Positions 25,932-34,800 of a DNA stretch of 64,000 nucleotides are shown here, in pieces (the first letter of the stretch is position 1; the number at the start of each line of letters is the position of its first letter). Source of the stretch: JBBQVS01 sp964250805 (lineage in GTDB: Bacteria; Chloroflexota; Ktedonobacteria; Ktedonobacterales; Ktedonobacteraceae). The notes below the pieces were generated by a model that saw only the letters and a list, made by a program, of their open reading frames with translations, did not search any database and was not told the DNA's origin. Made by a program: the position numbers and the translations under genes. Location: the NCBI GenBank assembly GCA_964250805.1, contig CAXUHG010000014.1:7241-71240 (forward strand), read 5' to 3'.

Positions 25932-27551
25932 ATGAGTACTACAGAAGTTGAGAGTCTCGACTGGTCTACCGAGCGGCTTATTCCTGGGTTTCAATCTGTT
26001 ACACACCTTGATATTTATACTGTGAGTGGCGCATCGCATGAGACGCTTCTTACGTTGACTACGTTGGTAGGATTGATTAACCGTCCACAGCCAAGAGTCT
26101 ATCTTGTGACGAGCGATGACGATACCTTTTGGCTCAAAGAGGTGTTTAGCCACGTGTCACAAAAGAACATTTCAGCTACGAATGATGATGCACTAGACGC
26201 GTTATTGAATGAGTACTATAGCAGCGTACAAGGGCTGGTGCTTTATGATACAAACCTCGAAGACTCGATCAATGTGGCAACGATGCTTGCCGCGCAAAAG
26301 AATGCCCTCGTCGTTTCAAACGCACAGGTGGGTGTTCTCCAAAGTAAATACTCCTTCTCTATTCTTGCCGACCTCTCTACGCACGGTTGGAAGACGCGCT
26401 TACAGGCATATCATTGGGCACTACAAAACTTACGTGATGGCTGTTCATCACGTCTTGTCGCAGGTCTCGGTGCGAAAAATATTGGTCTACGTTCGTTTCT
26501 TGTTGCCACGCGCACCTTTATTTACGATCTCGATTCGCGTGACTACCTTCCCTCTCCGCAAAGTGTGTTCAGCGACGGTCTTCTCTCCGAACGTGAGTTG
26601 ATGCGCCAAATCTTTGCATCATATGGACCGGGGACGGCACACCTCGGTTGGTTTGCGAACGAGAGTAGCGGTGTAAACTTGACTTCTCAAGCAGCGATAG
26701 CCGTCCTTGCCAGCGATATTTTTGCAAATTTGGAAGTGTGGACTGCTATACAACCTTCCTCTCCGACTCCTGCTGTATCAACGTCTACACACAGGAATGA
26801 GGCGGCACCAATTGCGAACAAGGTGTATGTCTCGTTCACTATTAGTGACGGCGATAACCTGCAATTTTGCCAACATCGGCTAAAAAGTATCTGGCGTGAT
26901 AGTGTCAGAGGAACGTTTCCCGTTGGTTGGACACTGACTCCTTCACTCGCACATGCTGCCCCCGCGCTCGCCGAGTACTACCGAGCGTCCGCGACTCCTA
27001 ATGACGAGCTTATCGCTGGTCCAAGTGGAACTGGGTACATGTTTCCTTCACACTGGCCTGATGAACACCTGGACTCATTTCTGCAAACAACCGGGAAACA
27101 GATGCAGAGCATGAACATGACCACGCTCGAAGTTCTCGATACCAATCTCTTACAAAGTTCAGGTTTGCCCGTTGTCTCCGCTCTTGGTGGGCAAACAGGA
27201 ATGGTTTTCTCTGATGCGAGAAGCCAGGATCGCTACGTGCAGGTGTTACGTCCTTATGGCTTGCAAGGCATTCTAAGTGGGGCTGGCTTGAAGAAAGTCG
27301 AATGGAAGTCGATTGATGGAATTCCTCTCTATCAGAATCTCGGCCTTGCTGATAGCGTCGAGGGTACCGTCGCCATGATTAAGGATGTGGCGAATAGCCG
27401 CTCTGAACGTCCTCTCTTTCTGAATGTCTATATCCTGGCGTGGAAGATGAGTCTCTCGGATTTGAAGGCCGTGATCGAACAACTTGGGAGTGGCTACGAA
27501 ATCGTGTTACCAAAAACCCTGCTAGCTATGCTTGCTGAGAAGATCGCATGA
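25932..27551 (+). CDS. GxGYxYP-type protein, translationally coupled to mftF
   Basis: 539 residues. The C-terminal half carries GPSGTGYMFPSHWP (about 364-377), matching the GxGYxYP signature, preceded by SFTISDGDNLQFCQHRL with a metal- or substrate-binding look. This family is thought to be a putative glycoside hydrolase; its reaction is not established. There is no signal peptide, unlike many relatives, so it is probably cytoplasmic. ATG 25932 follows AAAGGAGA. Its stop overlaps the mftF start by four bases (ATGA), so it may act on the glycan made by MftF. A TATAAT at 25898-25903 is a likely -10. Confidence 0.8.
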   Translation: MSTTEVESLDWSTERLIPGFQSVTHLDIYTVSGASHETLLTLTTLVGLINRPQPRVYLVTSDDDTFWLKEVFSHVSQKNISATNDDALDALLNEYYSSVQGLVLYDTNLEDSINVATMLAAQKNALVVSNAQVGVLQSKYSFSILADLSTHGWKTRLQAYHWALQNLRDGCSSRLVAGLGAKNIGLRSFLVATRTFIYDLDSRDYLPSPQSVFSDGLLSERELMRQIFASYGPGTAHLGWFANESSGVNLTSQAAIAVLASDIFANLEVWTAIQPSSPTPAVSTSTHRNEAAPIANKVYVSFTISDGDNLQFCQHRLKSIWRDSVRGTFPVGWTLTPSLAHAAPALAEYYRASATPNDELIAGPSGTGYMFPSHWPDEHLDSFLQTTGKQMQSMNMTTLEVLDTNLLQSSGLPVVSALGGQTGMVFSDARSQDRYVQVLRPYGLQGILSGAGLKKVEWKSIDGIPLYQNLGLADSVEGTVAMIKDVANSRSERPLFLNVYILAWKMSLSDLKAVIEQLGSGYEIVLPKTLLAMLAEKIA

Positions 27552-29242
27552 GTGGAGAGCGACAAACGCCGGATGTCGGTTGCTATCGTCTAGCCCCTGG
27601 AATACGCCTCACGCAGACTGAGAATGGTGGGATGGTCGCGCTATGCGACTATCCCCTTCGCGTCGTCCCACTCAAACCTCCATTCGTAAAACTGCTTTCG
27701 CTTTGCTCACAAGTAGAGTATACTCCTGAGCAGTTAGCCGCAGAGATGCAGCAACCACGAAAACGCATAGAGGCATGGTGCGAACAATTGCGCTGGAAAT
27801 CGTTGCTCGATGCAGGACCAGTTACGCCACCCACAGTATGGCCTGCTATCAGCATTGTCATTCCCAGCTATAACCGGAAAGTCGAGCTTGAGCGTTGTCT
27901 ACGTGCCTTATTTGTCTTGCGCTATCCGCATGCCCACTTAGAAGTTATCGTTGTCGATGACGCCTCAACAGACTCAACTCAAACAATGTTAGCAAAACTG
28001 ATGCAAGAGGCCGAGAGTCACGAACTGTCTTTACGTTGCATTCGTCACGCTTTCCAACAGGGTGCCGCAATCAGTCGTAATACGGGAGTAGAGGCCGCGA
28101 AGCACAATATCATCGCCTATATCGACAGCGATTGCGTTGCCTCTCCCGAATGGCTTCATGAACTAGTGCCACTTCTACAGGACTCGCGCATTGCTGCTGT
28201 TGGTGGCATGATTCGTGGCTACGAAAGACGCACTCTACTTGGTCGCTATGAAGATGTCTGCTCGTCCCTTTACATGGGAGCTTGGTCACAACAGGTACGT
28301 CTCAATAGTCCACTTCCCTATCTTCCCACCGCTAACCTACTGGTACGTCGCTCCATATGGCAAGAACTCGGTGGCTTCGCACCGCTTCCACAAGGTGAGG
28401 ATGTGGACTTCTGTCGCCGCATCCTCCTTTCAGGCGCTCACATACGCTACGAGGCGCGTGGCGTCGTCTATCACGACTACCGCACAACTCTCACATCATT
28501 CCTCAAAATCCGTGCCACCTACGCCTCCGCTGAAGCTCCCCTGCTACAACGCCACCCCACTGAACGCCGCATCCTGCTACTACCCCCAGAACAAGCAACC
28601 TTCGCCGGACTCGTCCTAGGGAGTGTATGTGGAATGTTGTGTGCCTTTGTATACGGTATACGAATATCCATAATGGACGCCCACAAGGGGCTACCCTACT
28701 ATACGAGGCGTGCGCGGAGCGCAACAAAGTATAGTAGGGTAGCCCCTTGTGGGCGTCCGTTGGTTCACCGTTTTCCATTGCTTGAACGGAGTCGGGGCGT
28801 CCCCTTGTTTTACCGCATCCGTGCGTTGTCGTTGATAATTCCCTTTATCATCGCCCTATTCACAACTTTGTTCAGCACGCGCAAACGTCTACAAAAAATT
28901 CGGCAACAACATATATCTATCAACCCTGTTAACGTATTTAAAGCAACACTTCGCGGCAACCTAGCGTACACCTACCACATGTGCCGACACATTACGCGCT
29001 ACTACACACTGCTCCTATTGTTGCTTGGCGTTCTCGTCTTCCCAATTGGCATTCTTATAGCCGTAATGCTATCCATTGTCGTAAGTGTAGACTACTGGCG
29101 ACTCAAGCCACATATGAATTTTTTTGAGTACGCGTTCTGCGCCATTCTGAGCGATTGTGCCTATGAAATAGGTGTGCTACAGGGCTGCATCAAACATAGA
29201 ACGTGGAAACCCCTTATCCCAATTATCAGGAAACGCTTGTAA
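27548..29242 (+). CDS. mftF: Mycofactocin glycosyltransferase MftF
   Basis: MftF adds glucose units to mycofactocin. 564 residues: an N-terminal PqqD-like domain (about 10-95, LAPGIRLTQTENGGM), a GT2 domain (about 100-330) with SIVIPSYNRKVELERCL, VIVVDDASTD, AISRNTGVEAA, AYIDSDC and QGEDVDFCRR, then LPYLPTANLLVRR, HDYRTTLTSFLKIRATYASAE and C-terminal membrane helices. The order and motifs match the MftF family, which is usually about 470 residues. Residues about 376-404 are encoded by an in-frame 84-nt palindrome, which lengthens a loop between membrane segments. The stop TAA lies within inverted repeat A4. It is separated from the rest of the mft genes by about 9 kb. Confidence 0.85.
   Translation: MSGERQTPDVGCYRLAPGIRLTQTENGGMVALCDYPLRVVPLKPPFVKLLSLCSQVEYTPEQLAAEMQQPRKRIEAWCEQLRWKSLLDAGPVTPPTVWPAISIVIPSYNRKVELERCLRALFVLRYPHAHLEVIVVDDASTDSTQTMLAKLMQEAESHELSLRCIRHAFQQGAAISRNTGVEAAKHNIIAYIDSDCVASPEWLHELVPLLQDSRIAAVGGMIRGYERRTLLGRYEDVCSSLYMGAWSQQVRLNSPLPYLPTANLLVRRSIWQELGGFAPLPQGEDVDFCRRILLSGAHIRYEARGVVYHDYRTTLTSFLKIRATYASAEAPLLQRHPTERRILLLPPEQATFAGLVLGSVCGMLCAFVYGIRISIMDAHKGLPYYTRRARSATKYSRVAPCGRPLVHRFPLLERSRGVPLFYRIRALSLIIPFIIALFTTLFSTRKRLQKIRQQHISINPVNVFKATLRGNLAYTYHMCRHITRYYTLLLLLLGVLVFPIGILIAVMLSIVVSVDYWRLKPHMNFFEYAFCAILSDCAYEIGVLQGCIKHRTWKPLIPIIRKRL
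28675..28758. repeat. Palindromic element inserted in frame inside mftF
   Basis: Perfect 29-nt arms 28675-28703 and 28730-28758 with a 26-nt loop (core GGACGCCCACAAGGGGCTAC). Its 84-nt length is a multiple of three, so the mftF frame is kept. It resembles family B in layout, not in exact sequence. It encodes about 28 polar/basic residues (DAHKGLPYYT ... SRVAPCGRP). Confidence 0.92.
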
Positions 29243-29453
29243 GGACCAATTTATTACATTCAATACGCATTAACCTAATGAATTCATCCGGCTTCCTCTT
29301 TTTGTCAAAACCTGTCGTGCTTTCGACGACCTGTTTTAGCACTACAGAAATCTTAACTACTCTTAGGTTGATGCGTATTGGGGCAGATTTATCACGCCCT
29401 CATTGGCGATTGATTGCCCAAAGGACGTGATAAATCAGTCCCTACAAGCGTTT
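29231..29453. repeat. Inverted repeat, family A, divergent copy 4
   Basis: Outer arms AAACGCTTGTAAGGACCA (29231-29248) and its counterpart ending CCCTACAAGCGTTT (29453), with inner AATACGCAT / ATGCGTATT. The TAA stop of mftF lies in the left arm. It sits between the convergent mftF and TspO genes. Confidence 0.8.
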
Positions 29454-29472
29454 CGTTGTAGAAGGAAAGGTG

Positions 29473-29949
29473 CTATTTCAGTCTCCACCACTGCACCTTA
29501 ATAAACGTGGTGAAAACCAACCAACCAACGTAGGGAAGCATCAGCAAGCCAGAGCCTTGCGAGACATCGGCATATTCCGCTGTCGTCGCAAATCCACTGA
29601 AAAGCCCGATGCTATCCATCAGGACGTATACATCCTTTCTTTTGACATAATTGACAACGGGAATGAACGAGAAATTGTGCAGGAGGTGAGCAGCAAAGAC
29701 AGCTAATGGTCTGGTGACATTGGTTTGCCGTCGATATCGCCATACCTGCCATGTAGCCAGACCCATGAGCGTATAGTTACCAATCCAGACCGCAGGAAAC
29801 ACCCATTTTGGAGGCCAGAGAGCAGGCTTAACGGTATCATCATCCCACTGCTGCTTTTTGAAGGCACCACCAATAGCACTACTAAGAAAGCCAACGAATA
29901 TACAGCCAAGCACGAATGGCAGGGCTGTGAACCATTTATCTTTTTTCAT
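29473..29949 (-). CDS. TspO/MBR family membrane protein
   Basis: 158 residues with five predicted membrane helices (about 10-28, 45-66, 78-98, 106-124, 132-152). The family motif WPPKWVFPAVWIGNYTLMGLATWQVWR (about 46-72) is clear. TspO proteins bind porphyrins or cholesterol-like ligands and are linked to tetrapyrrole and oxidative-stress control; the role here is unknown. Its promoter (30005-30033) is bracketed by two palindromes resembling TetR operators, and a TetR gene lies 850 bases away. Confidence 0.88.
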   Translation of the reverse strand: MKKDKWFTALPFVLGCIFVGFLSSAIGGAFKKQQWDDDTVKPALWPPKWVFPAVWIGNYTLMGLATWQVWRYRRQTNVTRPLAVFAAHLLHNFSFIPVVNYVKRKDVYVLMDSIGLFSGFATTAEYADVSQGSGLLMLPYVGWLVFTTFIKVQWWRLK

Positions 29950-29980
29950 TCTTTTGTCTCTTTCGCTTATTTATACGAAA

Positions 29981-29998
29981 GCTAACCAAATGGTTAGC
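29981..29998. promoter_or_regulatory. TetR-type operator 1 downstream of the tspO -10
   Basis: GCTAACCA-AA-TGGTTAGC, a perfect 18-nt palindrome. With the similar site at 30032-30043 it shares the AACCAnnTGGTT core. It sits between the -10 box and the start codon, where a repressor would block initiation. Confidence 0.75.
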
Positions 29999-30004
29999 AT
30001 GCAT

Positions 30005-30033
30005 ATCATACCTACCTATTGCAAATTTGTCAA
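30005..30033 (-). promoter_or_regulatory. Consensus promoter of tspO
   Basis: On the minus strand TTGACA (30028-30033), 17-nt spacer and TATGAT (30005-30010). Both boxes match the consensus closely. Confidence 0.8.
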
Positions 30034-30043
30034 CCACTTGGTT
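30032..30043. promoter_or_regulatory. TetR-type operator 2 overlapping the tspO -35
   Basis: AACCA-CT-TGGTT, centred 48 bases from operator 1, so the two sites flank the promoter. It overlaps the -35 hexamer by two bases. Confidence 0.7.
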
Positions 30044-30206
30044 AAATAAGAGAGTCATCTTTGCGGGTCAAGAAAGAAGACTTGCTAAGGAAGGCAACTG
30101 TATTTCTAAAGAGGTGACACGTGTCCCTTACGAGTGTATACTTACTCTATCACTTATCGCTTCTGCTTAGGCAAAAAGACCATAGTATTTTGTGGAAGGA
30201 AGCTAT

Positions 30207-30749
30207 ATGAGTCGTAAATCAGATGAGAGCGTACCAGAAGATATGGCTCGACGTTCGCTAGAAAACCGAGTTGCTCAGAAGCTCTCCTATGCCAAACGGC
30301 CTCGTTATCTGCTGATGGCTTGGATTCTCCTTTTGCTACTTGGAGTACTATTTCTCTTTGCATCCTTCTCTGATCTTGCCGCAGATGCCAGAACAGGTCT
30401 TCCCTCTGACCACTTGGAGGCATTTCACGTAATTGCTGGAATAACCTGGGAACGTGCAAAACTTTCCTTTCCCAGGATCACGCAGTATGTTACGCTGTTA
30501 GAGGTGACGTATGCTGTCCATGAACTTGTCTTCGGACTCCTCTTTCTCATTATCGTTGCAATTCCATTTCGGCGACGCGCACGTTGGTCCTGGTGGGCTT
30601 GTTGGATTCCTATGCTTGCTAACCTCACCTACACGTTTACCATTGCTCATTACAGCACGACAACACTCATATATAGCCTGATTGCTGATATAGCCTTACC
30701 TGTGTTGTTGCTACTACATGCGCCTGCTTTTTTTCGTGCGTCAACATAG
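30207..30749 (+). CDS. Hypothetical membrane protein, four predicted helices
   Basis: 180 residues from ATG 30207, which follows GGAAGGAAG at good spacing (a track start at 30192 is less likely). Helices lie near 35-55, 90-112, 125-145 and 150-170, after a charged 30-residue N-terminus. No family recognised. It diverges from tspO and faces tetR; the operators near 30 kb could affect both. Confidence 0.7.
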   Translation: MSRKSDESVPEDMARRSLENRVAQKLSYAKRPRYLLMAWILLLLLGVLFLFASFSDLAADARTGLPSDHLEAFHVIAGITWERAKLSFPRITQYVTLLEVTYAVHELVFGLLFLIIVAIPFRRRARWSWWACWIPMLANLTYTFTIAHYSTTTLIYSLIADIALPVLLLLHAPAFFRAST

Positions 30750-30799
30750 TGTACCTTTGTATCATAGCGGATAAAGAGGAAGCTTTAGCTTGAATACAC

Positions 30800-31453
30800 T
30801 TAGGATGACGTATTCCCCTCTTCATTAAAGGAAATGGAGAGAAACCACTGCTCAAACTGAGCAATTACACCGTCGATGCTGGCTGGATTCTCCACCAATA
30901 ACAGGCTGATGCCTTGACAGAAGGAGATGACCATGAGGGCAGCACTTTTGGCGTCGAGGTCTGGACGAAATCGACCTTGTGTGATGTCATGCTCAAACAG
31001 CGTTACCAACGATTGTTGCCAGAAAGCGATGGCTTGCGTAAGAACCCGTCGTGTACCAGCATCGCGTCGAGCGTAGAGTAGCAGTTCGTCGAGGACAAGA
31101 AATAGTTCAGGAGCTTCGCGTAATTGATAGGCCAAATTGACTATATAGCGTTGGCGCAATTGTTCGCGCGGAATATCTGTTTCGGCAGATGCATCGGGAG
31201 CATTTAGTACATCGAATTGCTCGGCACAGTAGTAGACAACCCCGTTAATTAAGGCTTCTTTCGTGGGAAAGTAGTACAACAGCGTCGCGTGATTGAGTCC
31301 AACGCGGGCTGCAACCTCACGAATACGCAACCCCGCCATTCCTTTCTCCGCGATCAATTGATAGGCCGATTGCACTAATTTCAAGCGTTGTTCATCGTTC
31401 GCAGCAGTTTGTTGAGCAAAACGGCGCGTTGTTGTTGTCTGTGGCGTGTCCAC
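30800..31453 (-). CDS. TetR/AcrR family transcriptional regulator
   Basis: 217 residues. N-terminal HTH at about 25-72 (LVQSAYQLIAEKGMAGLRIR, VAARVGLNHATLLYYFPTKE) and an all-helical ligand and dimer domain after it. The ATG follows AAGGAGA. It probably binds AACCAnnTGGTT palindromes at the tspO promoter (inference from proximity) and may control its neighbour. Its C-terminal ligand is unknown. It is not clearly the mycofactocin regulator MftR. Confidence 0.9.
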   Translation of the reverse strand: MDTPQTTTTRRFAQQTAANDEQRLKLVQSAYQLIAEKGMAGLRIREVAARVGLNHATLLYYFPTKEALINGVVYYCAEQFDVLNAPDASAETDIPREQLRQRYIVNLAYQLREAPELFLVLDELLLYARRDAGTRRVLTQAIAFWQQSLVTLFEHDITQGRFRPDLDAKSAALMVISFCQGISLLLVENPASIDGVIAQFEQWFLSISFNEEGNTSS

Positions 31454-31845
31454 ATGTTCTCCTTATTTTATGTTATATGGTTATACGATACATCATTTAG
31501 TCTCCAATAGCTAGGTTAATGGCTAACGTAACGATTTTTCGCAAGGGCTAAATGTGTTATATCTGATTTTTCTGAAAGTGTTACCACAGGTAAAACAATA
31601 GCAGAAAGGCACCGTAACATACAATGATTCAATAGTAACGAAGTCTAAACCTCATTAGCACATCTGCAACCATTTATTAACTGCATCACCAATAGGTGCC
31701 TAAGAGCATTGATACTATACTAAGTAAGGTTAATCAAAAGAATTTTTATGATGCTGTGTTCTCTTATTAAGCTGGAAAATTGATACGTAGAGAAGACGGA
31801 AAAAGAAATTATTCCTTTTATAAATTGTAGTGGAGTAGAGCAAGA
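31454..31845. other. AT-rich intergenic region
   Basis: No gene or strong promoter was found. A GTTAATGGCTAAC imperfect palindrome occurs near 31513-31526 upstream of tetR. It differs in spacing from the tspO operators. The block marks the start of the AT-richer segment that runs to about 36.5 kb. Confidence 0.4.
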
Positions 31846-34800
31846 ATGTCGAAGCAGTCGGAGTCAACCCAGGCTTTTCAAAATTCTCTAAGTGATGAAG
31901 AAACATTGGTAAACGTTCCTGTAACACCTTCGTATAGATTACGGTCTTCAAATCTCGATGCGGAAAAAGATACCTCAATTGCCTTAAAACATGGAACGAT
32001 GCCGCAATCGCTCACTGAACCTGCTAATGACGATACAATTAGACGCGCGAAGCCAGTGAAACTTGCTAGGAACAAAACTGCTGCAATAACAGAGCAAGGG
32101 AGTCTAACGAGTGATCGTATAGTCATGCGAAAAAAGACAACTGCGCTCGCTAGGAACAAAACTTCTACGGTAACGATGCCAGCTAGATCCTTGGACCCAA
32201 ATAGCCGTAGAGCAATTGTACGGTACGCTGAGTGGCTTGCCAAACAGACTGAGAATAATAATTCGGCTAGAGTATTGCAAGAAGGTAAGGACTATATTGA
32301 ACAGGCTACGAAGGTAGTAAAAGTTAATGGCAAAGATATTTCTATATTTGCGCCTTATAGGGCAGAGCATTCAGCACTACAAACCTTTTCACGAGGGCAG
32401 GTTATAACCTTCGCGAGCATCGGAGTTTTATGGCTTGCAGGCGTTGTATGGTTGCGTTTAGAAATGCTGGCAGCAACGATTATGCTCTTGATGGTGTTGT
32501 ATCTAGGGCACTTGATTCTGGATATGATCCTTGCAGCTCGTACTTTCCAGCACTCGGCTGAGTCACAAATTGATGATAAGATCGTCCATGCATTGGCGAA
32601 CGCAGATTGGCCTAACTATACGATTCTCTGTCCTCTCTACAAAGAGGCTCGCGTCGTACCACAGTTTGTGCAGGCGATGAAAGCAATGGATTATCCTGTG
32701 GATAAACTGCAGGTGCTGTTCCTAACAGAGGAAGATGATAAAGAGACTCGCGAAGCTATTTGGGCACTGCAACTACCATCTCACTTCAAAGTCGTTACAG
32801 TTCCAGATGGTAAGCCGCGTACAAAACCGCGTGCCTGCAACTTCGGCCTGCTCATTGCTACTGGGGCTTATGTAGTTATTTATGATGCCGAAGATGTTCC
32901 TGATCCGCTACAACTCAAGAAAGCAATTCTCACTTTTGCCAATTATGGACCTCGTTTAGCTTGCGTACAGGCTAAACTCAATTTTTACAATCCGCAACAA
33001 AATTTGTTGACACGCTTCTTTACTCTGGAATACTCGCTCTGGTTTGATTTAATTCTTCCAGGACTCCAGCGAGTGGGCTTCTCACTGCCACTTGGAGGTA
33101 CCTCAAATCATTTTCAAACCAAAACTCTACGCGCTTTAGGCGCATGGGATGCCTACAACGTCACTGAAGATTGTGATCTTGGGCTTCGCCTCTCTAGGTA
33201 TCAATTCAAAACGGCGGTACTCGACTCCACTACTTACGAAGAAGCCAACTCACAAGGGAAAAACTGGATACGACAAAGGTCACGTTGGATTAAAGGGTAT
33301 ATGCAAACTTACCTCATCTATATGCGCCATCCTCTACGCTATTTGAGGGCGGATCGTTTCCGTGAATTTCTCTCGTTACAACTTATTGTGGGAGGAAAGA
33401 CACTAACGCTGTTTATCAATCCTTTGATGTGGATTTTATTAGCTATGTACATCCTATTGCGCCCCTCTGTTCAGGGCGTCTACAATGCACTTTTCCCACC
33501 TGTAGCTCTATATATAGGAATTTTTTGTCTTGTGTTCGGTAACTTTTTTCACATCTACATGTACTTGTTAGGAGGCTTGAAACGAAAAGAGTATGCTTTG
33601 GTCAAATGGGCACTTCTTATTCCTCTTTACTGGGTTTTATTGAGTACCGCTGCACTAATGGCGTTCTATGAACTTTTGTTGAAACCGCACTACTGGCAAA
33701 AAACACAGCATGGTTTGCATTTGAAAGGCAAGCATGCTATCGAGGATGTCACATACGAAAGTGTAGTCCCTGTCGAAGAGGCTGTAGATGACCACGCTAC
33801 GCTTGTGGCAACAGTAACAAAAACCTTGCAAGTTCCCGATATTCTAGCGGAGGAAGATTCAAAATTTAAAATCTCTTCGGTGACTGGTGCTATTAAAGCG
33901 ATGGCAACACTACCCGTACCAGCTTTTTCAACCGCTCAAGTAGCCGCTCAACGTAAGACAAAACAGGTAAAGGTGAGAGACCCCTGGCTACTTCTTACAA
34001 TTCTTACGTCTTGCGTTGCTAGTATTCTTGCGTGTTGGTATTATTTTCAAAATCATCAGATACTTCTCTATAGCGACGCTGAGTCGCATCTTTCGGTATC
34101 ACGTAAATTCATTGATAACGTTGTCCCCTTCGACATTACGCAATTTGGTGCGGTATGGCTTCCACTACCTCATTTACTGATGTTGCCCTTCATCTGGAAT
34201 GATTTCTTGTGGAGAACTGGTCTAGCAGGTAGTATTATCTCAATGCTCTGCTATGTGCTTGTTGCTTTTTTCCTGTTTTTAACGGCAAGACGTCTCACGA
34301 AAGATAGTCGTGCCAGTTTCATTGGAACGCTAGTATTTATACTGAATCCAAACATTCTTTATATGCAATCCACGCCGCTCAGCGAACTAATTTGCATGGC
34401 AACACTAGCTCTGGTGTGCTACTTTTTAGTAGCCTGGGTGCAGGAAGATAAACAAAAATATCTACTTGCCTTAGCCGCAAGCACTTTTCTTGCTACGACC
34501 GCTCGCTACGATGGTTGGGCATTATTCGTCGCGCTGCTTCCACTGATTGTCATAATTGGATGGAAAAAACGCCAGCAACGTTCGCAAATCGAGGCTAATT
34601 TACTGATTTTCGCAGTATTTGGCGGACTGGGTATTGCTTTGTGGTTACTCTGGAACAAAGTAATATTCGGCGATCCATTGTACTTCCAACATGGACAGTT
34701 CTCTTCGGCAAACCAAGCACTAAGCTTCCTACAAACTCATGATTTGTTTACCTATCATGATCTCTGGCAGTCATTGAGATATTATACTCTCGACCTTGCA

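Noticed and set aside
28503..28778. Minus-strand ORF with the peptide motif DAHKGLPYYT seen also in mftF
   Set aside because: The similarity arises because the palindrome encodes the same peptide on both strands; it is antisense to mftF.
30800..31453. TetR gene as the mycofactocin regulator MftR
   Set aside because: It is far from mftABC, and the operator evidence links it to tspO instead.
32104..32370. Minus-strand ORF in the disordered N-terminus of the GT fusion
   Set aside because: Antisense, no start signal and no similarity to known proteins.
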